35,898 bases of DNA, taken from positions 1-35,898 of the forward strand of contig JAUXTU010000004.1 of the NCBI GenBank assembly GCA_030679145.1. The letters run 5' to 3'. This DNA comes from Bacteroidota bacterium (GTDB taxonomy: Bacteria > Bacteroidota > Ignavibacteria > UBA10030 > UBA8401). The translations under genes were made by a program, and so were the position numbers. The first letter of the stretch is position 1. Each line of letters opens with the position of its first letter. Below, one piece after another: positions 8,919-19,000 of the stretch. The notes below the pieces were generated by a model, which was not told the DNA's origin, searched no databases, and worked only from the letters and a program-made list of their open reading frames with translations.

Positions 8919-9790
8919 AAAAATATAAAGTAAAATATGATCGGTCTGCGTATCTCTTGGTGCTTCCGTACATCATATTCTTTTTGATGTTTGTTGCGTA
9001 TCCGTTGATCTTTTCACTTGTCCTGATCTTTCATCGGTGGGATATCGTCACACCAATGCAGTGGGTTGGGTTGAAGAATTTTGAACGATTGGTTGTCGAT
9101 CCTCTTTTTTTTAAATCGATCGTAAACACATTAACATTCCTTTTAATTCACATTCCGTTGCAGATCGCCGTTGCGCTGGGATTTGCTTTACTGCTGAACT
9201 CAAAGATAAAATTCCGTTCGGTATTCAGAACGATTTATTTTCTGCCGGTGGTTGTGTCGGGTGTTGTTGTGACGATCTTGTGGCAGCAATTATATTCATT
9301 CGATTCCGGATTACTCAATAAATTATTGATGGTATTTGGCATTCCGAGAATTCCATGGATCGTCAGTCCAGAGATGGCAATGCCGTCGGTTGCAATTATG
9401 GCAACGTGGAAAAATGTCGGTATTTACATCATAATGTTTCTGGTTGGATTACAAAATATTTCCGGAGAATTGTACGAAAGCTCGAACATAGACGGTGCGT
9501 CACGGGTCCAACAATTCTTTTCGATTACATTACCGCTATTGAATCCGACCATTGTTGTCGTTCTCGTGCTTTCAACAATCGGCGGTTTTTCTCTCTTCAT
9601 TGAACCGTATGTGTTAACCGGTGGAGGACCGATGCAAAGTACGTTATCGGCAGTTCTCTATATTTATAATCAGGCGTTCTATTTTAATCATATGGGGTAT
9701 GCAGCCACACTTGGATTTGTATTCGCTATCGTCATTTTTGCGGTCATTATGATCCAGAAAAAAGCTGTGGAGACAGAATCAACAGTATGA
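8915..9790 (+). CDS. Sugar ABC transporter permease, MalF/UgpA type
   Basis: 291 residues with six hydrophobic segments. The cytoplasmic EAA-like loop is visible at about residue 184 onward (ELYESSNIDGAS, then QQFFSITLPLL), which docks the ATPase. I chose GTG at 8915, which overlaps the TGA of the binding-protein gene in a GTGA arrangement; the TTG at 8906 is in frame but less likely. It pairs with the next gene to form the membrane channel. No ATPase gene is present anywhere in this window, as is common for CUT1 sugar importers that share an MsmX/UgpC-like ATPase encoded elsewhere. Confidence 0.92.
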   Translation: MKKYKVKYDRSAYLLVLPYIIFFLMFVAYPLIFSLVLIFHRWDIVTPMQWVGLKNFERLVVDPLFFKSIVNTLTFLLIHIPLQIAVALGFALLLNSKIKFRSVFRTIYFLPVVVSGVVVTILWQQLYSFDSGLLNKLLMVFGIPRIPWIVSPEMAMPSVAIMATWKNVGIYIIMFLVGLQNISGELYESSNIDGASRVQQFFSITLPLLNPTIVVVLVLSTIGGFSLFIEPYVLTGGGPMQSTLSAVLYIYNQAFYFNHMGYAATLGFVFAIVIFAVIMIQKKAVETESTV

Positions 9791-10596
9791 AACAGATAAT
9801 AAAATATTCGTTGTTGATTCTTGGAGCGGCTGTTTTTGCTTACCCATTTTTATGGATGTTTGCGGCATCGTTGAAACCGGAGATCGAAATCGGCGGATTC
9901 AGTTTATGGTCTTCAAATTTCAGTTTCAAGAATTACGAACAAGTATTTGCCCGAATCCCGATCGCCCGCGCATTCTTCAATAGTGTTCTTGTTTCATCCA
10001 TAACGACTCTTTCAGTTGTTGTATTTGGTTCGATGATTGGTTATGCGCTTGCTCGATTGAATTTCCGCGGACGCAACTCACTCTATTATCTCATTCTCTT
10101 CACGATGATGATTCCGTTCCAGATAACGCTCATTCCGCAATATGTGTTGATGGTAAAATTAGGTATCACTGATTCATATTTGGCATTGATCGCTCCAACG
10201 ATGATCAGCACACTTGGTATCGTAATGTTCCGTCAATTCTTTATGAGTATTCCGCAGGCATTGATCGATGCAGCACGGATAGATGGATGTTCAGACTTTA
10301 AAATAATTTTTGCAATTATTTGGCCGCTCTCTCGTCCTGTTGTAATAACGGTTGCGATACTTTCGTTTATGGCAAGTTGGAATGAAGTGTTGTGGCCGAT
10401 CATTGTTGTTCGTGAACGGACATTGATGACACTGCCGCAGATCGTAACTCTGTTCACCATTGGCGGACAAGCGGAAGCATTACTCGGATTACAGCTTGCA
10501 GCAGCAACATTGCTTGCATTGCCGATCATCATTGCATATTCATTCTTCCAACGATACTTCATTGATAGTATGGTTTCATCAGGAGTAAAGGGATGA
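9787..10596 (+). CDS. Sugar ABC transporter permease, MalG/UgpE type
   Basis: 269 residues with six predicted membrane segments. It begins with the typical MalG-like N-terminus (FAYPFLWMFAASLKP) and carries the EAA loop at about residue 157 onward (ALIDAARIDGCSDFK, then IIWPLSRPV). The ATG overlaps the previous stop by 4 nt (ATGA), and its own stop overlaps the next ATG the same way. It is the second half of the heterodimeric CUT1 channel with the preceding permease. No sign of truncation. Confidence 0.93.
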   Translation: MKQIIKYSLLILGAAVFAYPFLWMFAASLKPEIEIGGFSLWSSNFSFKNYEQVFARIPIARAFFNSVLVSSITTLSVVVFGSMIGYALARLNFRGRNSLYYLILFTMMIPFQITLIPQYVLMVKLGITDSYLALIAPTMISTLGIVMFRQFFMSIPQALIDAARIDGCSDFKIIFAIIWPLSRPVVITVAILSFMASWNEVLWPIIVVRERTLMTLPQIVTLFTIGGQAEALLGLQLAAATLLALPIIIAYSFFQRYFIDSMVSSGVKG

Positions 10597-12122
10597 AACG
10601 GGTGTTGTTTTTTGCAGTTGTCCTCTTCAGTTATCTTGAAGCGCAAGTCGATTCTTCTATCGTTGCAACAGTTGCTTCATACCACATATCATCGGACGAT
10701 CTGCTGACGAGTTTTGAATTCGGTCCCGCATTTGTAAAACGCCGCCGCGATCCAGTTCGTGAACATTTAAAGTATATGGTTTATGAGAGACTTCTTGCTC
10801 TTGAAGCTGAACAAAATGGGTTAAAATCAGTTGAGTTTGTCAACGATCGGATACACGCATTGGAAGAAGATGGTGCTGTTGAACAGTTGTATCGGCAGGA
10901 TATACTTTCTCAGGTGAAATTATCAGATGAACAGATCTCAAACGATACGAGAAAAGCAAAGATCACTATATCATTGCGATGGATCTACAAGCCGACGAAA
11001 CTTGGAGCAGAACAAATTGAAAAGATGATCAACGCTGGAGCAAAGTTCGATTCGCTCTTTTCATTACAATTTGATTCAACAGTGAATGTGGACGGTAGAT
11101 CGTTAGAAACGACATTATTAAAACTTGAGCGAGATAATGAAGAACTTTCAAAAATAATTTCGACGCTTAAAGTCGGAAAAATTTCAACTCCAATACCACA
11201 AAAAGATGGTTTCTATATTTTCCATCTGGATAAGGCAGAACAGAATCCGATAACGACTGAAAGCGAATTTGCAGAACTGAAGAATCAGGCGATTGAGATC
11301 CGGACGAAACTCATTGCCGAAGGGTTGGCTGATCAGTACGTGAAGAATATGATGAAGCCGAACAATCCTATTATCAAAGCGGACGGTTTCAATATTTTGC
11401 GGGCATATCTTGCCGACAAAGGTCTATCGCGCGACACTAAAGTGAAGTGGGATATTCCTTCCACATTTATGACCGAAGCGGGTCCACAGCCGATCAGGAA
11501 TTCCGGGAATTACTTGAACCGTCCTTTGGTCACATTCGGCGGACGGACGATCACGATCCGTGAATATGCTCAATGGTATGATATCCGTCAGTTTCAATTT
11601 GACACCCGTTCATTGGAAGCATTCAATTCCAGTGTAAAAAAAACGATCTGGAAAATGGTGCAAGATAGATTATTGAGTGAAGAGGCATACAAACGAGGAT
11701 TAGAGCGGCTTCCGTTTGTTGCAAACGAAACGAAAAAGTGGGAATCGAAATTATTGTATCTGTCTCAGCGTGCAGCATTGGTTCGAACAATTGATGCATC
11801 GGACAGTGTGCTGAATAAGTATTACAATCAGCATAAGAGTGGATACAAGAATGCACAAGGGAAGCAAATGAAGTTTATCGATGTTCGAGAATCAGTCAAA
11901 GGGGATTTTTTCAGCAGAGAAGAATCGCTTTTATTATTAAAGACAATCGAAGCATTGCAAAAAAAGTATCCAGTCATGATTAATGAATCTGAGTTGAAGC
12001 GATTATCAAAAAAGATTTCATCAGATTCACAAGCCATCGAGACTGTTTTCTACAAACCGGGAGGAACATTTCCTCGTGTAGCGTTTCCCACGATCGATGA
12101 AGCGTGGAGCAAAGTGCAATGA
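10593..12122 (+). CDS. Exported SurA/PpiC-like parvulin-type peptidyl-prolyl isomerase or chaperone
   Basis: 509 residues with a short signal peptide (VLFFAVVLFSYLEAQ). The order resembles SurA: an N-terminal helical chaperone segment (residues 20-115, with RDPVREHLKYMVYERLLALE), then a parvulin-like domain at about 120-215 (ITISLRWIYKPTKL, KFDSLFSLQFD, KDGFYIFHLDKAE), then a second helical module at about 300-420 (TITIREYAQWYDIRQF, DRLLSEEAYKRGLERLPFV). SurA-type proteins escort outer-membrane barrels through the periplasm. ATGA overlaps on both sides place it firmly between the sugar permeases and the carbohydrate-active genes, an unusual location. It may serve the receptor, the PorV-like barrel or the exported enzymes of the same train. 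Whether the isomerase site is active cannot be told here. Confidence 0.75.
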   Translation: MKRVLFFAVVLFSYLEAQVDSSIVATVASYHISSDDLLTSFEFGPAFVKRRRDPVREHLKYMVYERLLALEAEQNGLKSVEFVNDRIHALEEDGAVEQLYRQDILSQVKLSDEQISNDTRKAKITISLRWIYKPTKLGAEQIEKMINAGAKFDSLFSLQFDSTVNVDGRSLETTLLKLERDNEELSKIISTLKVGKISTPIPQKDGFYIFHLDKAEQNPITTESEFAELKNQAIEIRTKLIAEGLADQYVKNMMKPNNPIIKADGFNILRAYLADKGLSRDTKVKWDIPSTFMTEAGPQPIRNSGNYLNRPLVTFGGRTITIREYAQWYDIRQFQFDTRSLEAFNSSVKKTIWKMVQDRLLSEEAYKRGLERLPFVANETKKWESKLLYLSQRAALVRTIDASDSVLNKYYNQHKSGYKNAQGKQMKFIDVRESVKGDFFSREESLLLLKTIEALQKKYPVMINESELKRLSKKISSDSQAIETVFYKPGGTFPRVAFPTIDEAWSKVQ

Positions 12123-14668
12123 AGCGTTTTCTGACAATACTATCAGTAATCCTAGTTATGCAGTGTGCAATAGCGCAAGCAACAAACCCACTCATATTTC
12201 CTTTTGACAAAAAATATGGACAGGTGGAAGTTGGCGGACCGTTTGTAGGAGTAGAATTTCATAAGAGCAGACCTTTACCGTCACGAATTAGCTTTTATTA
12301 TCCTGTTGCAAACAGTATCGATCTCAGCACAGACTACTGGAAACGGGATGAATCGCGGCCGTTCGCATTCGGAGTGAAGATCGGTAATGAAAAGAAGAAA
12401 TGGATCGGAAGAGATGGATGGCGCTACGAACTCAGTCCTCATACAGTGACGTTCTTTGATGAAGATGCATTCATATCATATCAATTGAAATATGAGTTCT
12501 GTTTGAATGAACCGGCGATGGTTGTATCGTTAACAATGATAAATAAAACAAAAACCACGCAACAGATTGCGACATATTCGCAACTATTGTTAGCATTACG
12601 AACGTGTCAGACCTATAGCCGGAAAGATTCTTCCGCTGTGCGATATATATCGGAAAACCAAACGATCGTTGCTAAATTTTCAGATTCAGATACTAAACTT
12701 GCCTCTACATTTGTTGTGAACGCCGGGGAAAAAGCATCAAAAATATGGTGTGATGCAAATGAACTTTCCGTTACCGATGGTGGTTTGAGTCTCTGGATCG
12801 ACAGTTCTCTATCGTCGTCTGCTGAACGTTCTAACGACCCGAAAAGGACTCGCGGTGTTGCGGCATTTGAATATTCAAAATTACTTCAGCCGGGCGATAC
12901 GATGACCATTGTTCAGGTGATCGGCAGCTCAACACAAAATGAAGCAGAACAAAAAATATCTACTCTCTCGAAAGAATGGAAATCTAAAGTTGAACTCTAC
13001 AATAATTTTGTAACTGCAACCTCAACAACCGACACTTATTTCCATACGAATGATTCTATCATCGATCGCACAGTGAAATGGTCGAAAGCGATCTTGACAT
13101 CCAACGCTCATTATCTGAACGGACAAATTGTCCCAATGCCATGCCCGGCAGAATACAATTTTTTCTTCACTCATGATTTGCTGATGACGAATCTTGGGGC
13201 AGTTAATTACGATCTCAACCGCGTGAAACAGGATCTGCTCTATGTTTCGTCTCTTGCACAAGACTCTATCATTCCTCATGCATATTACTGGAGAGATGAC
13301 GCTTTCAAGACCGAATTATGCACGCCATCCAACTGGAATCATTTGTGGTTCATTGAAGTTTCTGCAAGTTACCTGAGGCATTCACTGGATACAACAACGC
13401 TTCGTCAATTGTATCCATTGATAAGCAAAAGTCTAACAGAGGTAATGACGCAATTGAACAACGATCATCTGATGCATGCATTCCGTCCTGATTGGTGGGA
13501 TCTTGGTTGGAAAGAAGGATCCAGGACATATATCACTGCGCTGAGTATTCGCGCAATTGAAGATTATTTGTTTATTGCATCGTTCATTGATCACAAGAAT
13601 CCTTCGTTGTTGGGATTGGAAAAAAATGCTATTGAAATGCGTTCTGCTCTTGTCTCTAAATTGTGGGATGATTCACTGAATTATCTTATCAATTACAATG
13701 GAATCGAAAAAGATAATCACAAATACATGGGTTCACTGATTGTCCCTGCATATCATCTGCTTGATCATGACAAATCACAAAAAATGATCGAGTCTGTCAA
13801 GAAGGATTTGTTGGCACCCAATACCGGTATTAGGGCGGTGATGCCATCCGATTTTCACAAAGACTCGGTCATCAAATATTTTAAAATTGCGGGAAATGAA
13901 GCAGGGGATGAATACACGTATATCAATGGAGGCGTATGGCCTCATAACAATGCGTGGTTTGCGTTGGCGTTGAATTCTATAGGAAAAAGCAAAGAAGCAT
14001 TAGAGTTTGTAAAACAAACGATGACCATCGACGGTATCGCAAACAGTCCTAACGGAATTCCTGCGATGTATGAATACCGCTATTCCAATGAATCTTCTCC
14101 ACGATACGGCGAGATCGATAAGCCTTCCTTTCTTTGGGCTGGAGGATTTTATATCTATACAATGTATACGCTTGCCGGGATGAATGATAATGTCTGGAAT
14201 CTATCCGTTTCCGCAGATCGTGCACAGTTTGATTCTACGGTTCGATTCAATTATCAATTTGAAACGATCAAAGATGTAATGATAAGCGGAAAAGGGAGAC
14301 ATTTAGAATCATTTACTGCAAATGCAAAAAAGATTCCCTCACTCATTCTTCCATTAGGGGAGCGATCACGTCGGAATCTTTCTTTTTCATTTGGAAATAT
14401 TTCGGAACCATATCTTGTCAAAGCGAACACAATCGTGCATGCAGTTGAGTATGCTGCGGCAAAGAAACAACTTAGCTGCAAAGTATCATCGTTCAATGGA
14501 CATTATACCACGCTGAATATAATTGCGCAGAAAAAACCTCGGCAAGTTCTTCGGAATGGAAAGAGTGTTAAGAGTTTCGTCACAACAAAAAATCCAGACA
14601 ACACTTTTGATATTGCAATATCATTTGTTGCCGGAATTTCAAATGAAAATATTCTAGTGAAATGGTAA
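12119..14668 (+). CDS. Exported (alpha/alpha)6-barrel glycosidase-like protein, family not assigned
   Basis: 849 residues; ATG at 12119 overlaps the previous TGA (ATGA) and is followed by a clear signal peptide ending near AIAQA, so the upstream GTG at 12104 is rejected. An N-terminal beta-sandwich (about 25-270) precedes a helical barrel region (about 300-700). Aromatic and acidic motifs typical of six-hairpin enzymes occur: FFFTHDLLMTNLGAVNYD, HAYYWRDDAF, DWWDLGWKEGSRTY, YINGGVWPHNNAWFALAL (about residue 597) and KPSFLWAGGFYIYTMY. The overall plan (beta domain, helical barrel, beta tail) resembles GH63, GH65, GH94 and glycogen-debranching C-terminal enzymes, but I cannot place it in one family. 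It lacks a T9SS tail, so it is probably periplasmic. It is coupled to importer and parvulin genes upstream. Confidence 0.7.
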   Translation: MKRFLTILSVILVMQCAIAQATNPLIFPFDKKYGQVEVGGPFVGVEFHKSRPLPSRISFYYPVANSIDLSTDYWKRDESRPFAFGVKIGNEKKKWIGRDGWRYELSPHTVTFFDEDAFISYQLKYEFCLNEPAMVVSLTMINKTKTTQQIATYSQLLLALRTCQTYSRKDSSAVRYISENQTIVAKFSDSDTKLASTFVVNAGEKASKIWCDANELSVTDGGLSLWIDSSLSSSAERSNDPKRTRGVAAFEYSKLLQPGDTMTIVQVIGSSTQNEAEQKISTLSKEWKSKVELYNNFVTATSTTDTYFHTNDSIIDRTVKWSKAILTSNAHYLNGQIVPMPCPAEYNFFFTHDLLMTNLGAVNYDLNRVKQDLLYVSSLAQDSIIPHAYYWRDDAFKTELCTPSNWNHLWFIEVSASYLRHSLDTTTLRQLYPLISKSLTEVMTQLNNDHLMHAFRPDWWDLGWKEGSRTYITALSIRAIEDYLFIASFIDHKNPSLLGLEKNAIEMRSALVSKLWDDSLNYLINYNGIEKDNHKYMGSLIVPAYHLLDHDKSQKMIESVKKDLLAPNTGIRAVMPSDFHKDSVIKYFKIAGNEAGDEYTYINGGVWPHNNAWFALALNSIGKSKEALEFVKQTMTIDGIANSPNGIPAMYEYRYSNESSPRYGEIDKPSFLWAGGFYIYTMYTLAGMNDNVWNLSVSADRAQFDSTVRFNYQFETIKDVMISGKGRHLESFTANAKKIPSLILPLGERSRRNLSFSFGNISEPYLVKANTIVHAVEYAAAKKQLSCKVSSFNGHYTTLNIIAQKKPRQVLRNGKSVKSFVTTKNPDNTFDIAISFVAGISNENILVKW

Positions 14669-14672
14669 AAAG

Positions 14673-16085
14673 ATGAAATCAGGATTCATTAAAAGTAGAA
14701 AATGTTTTTTTAATATAATGATTGTGCTCATCACCTTCAGCGTGACGATATTTGCACAGCAATCGTTCGTTAATTTTTCACACATCGAACATCTCTCCGA
14801 ACGCATTTATCTTAGTGGCGATTCGGTAAGTATTATTCGAATCTACGCTGATTATCCTTCATACAACTGGGTTGATGCGAGCAGCGAAGGAATTACCTGT
14901 GTAGATGATGCGGCGCGCACAGCGGTTGCATATCTACGTCATTATGAATTGACGAAGAACGCAGTGAGCAAAAACAAAGCAAAAGAATATCTAAAATTTG
15001 TCATCAAACTTCAGGCAGAGGATGGACAATTCTATAATTTTATCTATGCTGATCATTCGATCAATCGAGATGGAAAGACAAGCTTTAAATCATTTGGCTG
15101 GTGGGCGGCGCGCGGTGTATGGTGCTTTGGATTAGGATATAGGATATTTGAGAAGGAAGATCCTCAATTTGCCGCACTGCTTAAAACGGGAATAGAAAAA
15201 ACATTCGTCCACATTGATACTCTACTGCATCAATACGGAAAGAAAAAAGAAATTTCCGGCTACGCTATCCCGCAATGGCTTCTGTATGAATCCGGTTCGG
15301 ATGCGACAACAGAACTTGTTCTTGGATTAACTGAATATTACACTGCAACAGCTGATACGAAAGTCCGATCATATATTGAAAAATTCTGCGATGGAATGAT
15401 GCAGATGCAAAGCGGCGATATTCGAACGTATCCGTTCGGACTCCATCGTTCCTGGGAAACGATGTGGCACGCATGGGGAAATGGGCAGACCCAAGCATTG
15501 GCGCAAGCAGGAAAGGTATTGAAGAATAAAACTATGATCGCATCGGCACAACGCGAGGCAGAAGGTTTTTACAGCCGATTGTTGATACAAGGATTCAAAC
15601 GTGAATTTGATGTTGCAGATTCATCGAAGAAACGTGAATTTGAACAGATCGCATACGATATCAGACCGATGGTGATTGGATTGATTCGGTTATATGAAGC
15701 GACAAATGACAAAAAATATTTAACAATGGCGCAGATCGCCGGCTCGTGGTTCTTCGGAAACAATGCCGTGAATGTTCAAATGTATGATCCGTTGACCGGA
15801 AGATGTTTTGACGGAATTCATAGCTATACAGAATTCAATAAGAATTCAGGGGCTGAATCGACCATTGAAGCTTTAAATGCAATCATTGAACTTGAACAGT
15901 ACGACAAAACAAACGATTTCAGTAAATACCGCCGGACAAACAGTGGTGAAAATAAAAAATTCATTTTCGCAATTTATTCTAACGGCAACGATGAAGCGGG
16001 GTTAGTAATCGATAAAAAACAAGGCTCTCTTTCTATGATGACAGGTAAACCATTTACCGACTTTAAAAAGAAGAATCTGAAGTGA
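14673..16085 (+). CDS. Exported six-hairpin-like carbohydrate-active candidate, family not assigned
   Basis: 470 residues, starting 4 bp after the previous stop, with a hydrophobic signal segment (IMIVLITFSVTIFAQQ). The sequence is a series of helix pairs in the style of an alpha/alpha toroid: GITCVDDAARTAVAYLRHY, KLQAEDGQFYNFIY, FGWWAARGVWCFGLGYRIF, YAIPQWLLYESG, HRSWETMWHAWGNGQTQALA, EATNDKKYLTMAQIAGSWFF, and NSGAESTIEALNAIIELEQ near the end. The paired Asp in CVDDAAR and the Glu in GAESTIEA are candidate catalytic residues, but this is a guess from pattern only. There is no T9SS tail, so a periplasmic location is likely. It overlaps the next gene by 4 nt (GTGA). Function beyond a glycosidase-like fold is unknown to me. 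Confidence 0.65.
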   Translation: MKSGFIKSRKCFFNIMIVLITFSVTIFAQQSFVNFSHIEHLSERIYLSGDSVSIIRIYADYPSYNWVDASSEGITCVDDAARTAVAYLRHYELTKNAVSKNKAKEYLKFVIKLQAEDGQFYNFIYADHSINRDGKTSFKSFGWWAARGVWCFGLGYRIFEKEDPQFAALLKTGIEKTFVHIDTLLHQYGKKKEISGYAIPQWLLYESGSDATTELVLGLTEYYTATADTKVRSYIEKFCDGMMQMQSGDIRTYPFGLHRSWETMWHAWGNGQTQALAQAGKVLKNKTMIASAQREAEGFYSRLLIQGFKREFDVADSSKKREFEQIAYDIRPMVIGLIRLYEATNDKKYLTMAQIAGSWFFGNNAVNVQMYDPLTGRCFDGIHSYTEFNKNSGAESTIEALNAIIELEQYDKTNDFSKYRRTNSGENKKFIFAIYSNGNDEAGLVIDKKQGSLSMMTGKPFTDFKKKNLK

Positions 16086-19000
16086 GATTGGAAAAAATCA
16101 TATTGACTCTTTTTGCGTTCTCGGAAATGTTTGCACAACAGATAAGTATCCCGAGAATCGAACAAATGGCGAATCTTCCGCAGCCGTATGCAATGCGTGA
16201 TTGGAAGTCCGTTGCAAAAGGATATGATTCTCTCGTGTTCAACTATAATGCAAGCGGTCAGTATCTGCCGTTGAGTTCATTGTATTCAAACACCGTGAAT
16301 TATCCGGCAACATCAAGTTTTAAATTGAAATCATACGTTGGTTCGCCGGGTTTAGGAGGAGAAGGAATCAATTGTCTTCCTGCTGTCATTGGAGCTGAAC
16401 TTGTCGGGATCAACAAGAGAAATCAAAACGGAAACGATTGGGTGGCGATGTGCAAAGAATGGTTCAACACTCTTCCTGCAGAAAATGTATATCTGAATTC
16501 TCCTCGCGGTTCAAGCGGTGATGATTGGTGGTACGAAACAATGCCGAATGTTTTTTTCTATCAGTTATATGATTTGCATCCGGAGATTTCTGAATTCAAA
16601 GTACAATCCACCATCGTTGCAGATCGATGGCTAAAAGCGATGACAGTGATGGGTGGAAGTGCGACTCCGTGGCATCTTCCTAATATGGATCACCGTGCGT
16701 GGGAATTATCAACGATGACACCGAATGATATTGGTGTTCATGAACCGGAAGCGTCGGGTGCGATTGCATGGTTGATGTATCAGGCGTTTGTGAAGACCGG
16801 AGAGGAAAAATATCGTATCGGGGCGGAATGGTCGATGGAATTTCTTAATTCGCTCTCGCTCAATCCATCGTATGAATTGCAGCTTGTGTACGGAACATAC
16901 ACCGCAGCCCGAATGAATGCAGAACTCGGAACATCATACGATCTTGAAAAGATATTCAATTGGAATTTCGAGGTGGGACCGTTTCGTTCATGGGGAGCAA
17001 CACTTGGTACGTGGGGAAGTTACGATGCTTCAGGGCTGATCGGTGAAGTTGATCAATTCCAACCGAGTTATGCTTTTTTAATGAACACTGTTCAACATAT
17101 CGGAACGCTCGCACCGATTGCCCGATACGACGACCAATATGCACGTGCAATCGGAAAATGGGTTTTGAATGCTGCGAATGCATCACGCCTTTTTTATTCC
17201 AGCAGTTTACCCGATACAAATCAGGATGGAGAAAGTTGGTCGAAAGTGAATGATCCAAATTCGACCATCGGATATGAAGCATTGAAACAAACGGAAAATA
17301 GCGTCAGTCCATTCGCAACCGGTGATGCAATGAAAAATAACTGGGCTGCGACGAACTTTGCGCTGTATGGTTCATCGCACGTTGGATATTTAGCCGCGGT
17401 TGTTGAAACGACAAATGTTGCCAAAGTTTTGCAATTGGATTTATTAAAGACCGATTTCGGTCATTCACCGGCATACCCAACATTCCTGTATTTCAATCCA
17501 TTTGATTCAACGGTTTCAGTGTCGATCAATGTCGGAACTGGAGCAGCTAATCTGTATGATGCAGTGACAAATGTTTTTGTAAAAAATAATGTGACGAATC
17601 AAACATCATTCACGATTCCCGCAAACAGTGCAAGAGTATTGGTTATTACTCCGTCAGGCGGAACAGTTTCATATTCAGATGAAAAAATGTTGATCAACGG
17701 AGTTGTTATCGATTATCGTTCTTCGCAAACGGTTGCTAATCATTCTCCGAGAATAAAATCGACGGCATCATCACACGATACAATCATCACCAATAATTTT
17801 GCAGAATTCTTTTGCACAACAATAGATATTGACGGCGATTCGCTTACAATCCAATGGTCATCGAGCCACGGAACACTTTTTGGCGAAGGTTCACAGGTAA
17901 CGTGGAAAGCACCCGATACGTCGGGTCAATATTCAATTATTTGCAAAGTTACAGATTCAAAAAATGCTTCTGTTTCTGATACGATCACTGTTCTCGTTGT
18001 TGTTGGAATCAATCATCTTCCATCAATTAACAAACTTCGTGTTACGCCGCGAAAAATAAATATTAATTCATCGGCAAGCGCCGAATGTACTGCAACGGAT
18101 AGTGATGACGACACGTTGAACTATGTTTGGTCATCAAATAACGGAACAATTACGGGGAAAGGAACTTCAATATCATGGAAAAGTCCGTTAACGGAGGGAA
18201 ATTATTGGCTTTACTGTATTGTGAATGATGGTCACGGTGGAATGACAAAAGACAGTATCTCAATTGAAGTACGGGATTTTTCTAAATATGTGAAGGGAAA
18301 TCTTCTTGCATATTACCCCTTCAATGGAAATGCGAACGATCTTTCCGGAAACAATAGAAATGGAATTGCGAGCAGCGCGCAATTAGTTAATGACAGAAAC
18401 GGTAATGCCAACAGCGCATATTTATTTGATGGAATCTCAAGTTCAATTAAAATTTCAAGCGATAATGGTCTTAACATTCAAAACGCTTTTGCATTGAATT
18501 TTTGGATGAAGATCGGTGCATTCTATAATCGTGAACAGTATCCAATATCGCATGGTAATTATTCGAATCGGTGGAAAGTTTCCATCTCCAATAAGCGGCT
18601 CCGTTGGACAGTTAAAACATCAATGGGCATAAAAGATCTTGATTCCGAATCAGAACTGGTAGTTGATTCATTGTACAATATTTCCGCAATCTATAATGGT
18701 TCCGACATGGAAATATTTTTGAATGGTGAACTTGATGCATTTGTTCCGTGGAACGGTTTACTGCAGCAAACGGCTATTGATCTTACGATAGGTCAGGTGC
18801 TGCCAAATGATAATAACTATAACTTCAACGGAGTTCTGGATGATATTCGTTTTTTTGATTATGGACTATCTGTTGATGAAATAGCGGCATTTTCATCACG
18901 GCTGACTTCGGTAAGTAATAATACACCAATTACGGTTCCAACAACAATAGCGCTAGATGTATATCCAAATCCGTTCAATCCATCAACGACAATTCGCTTA

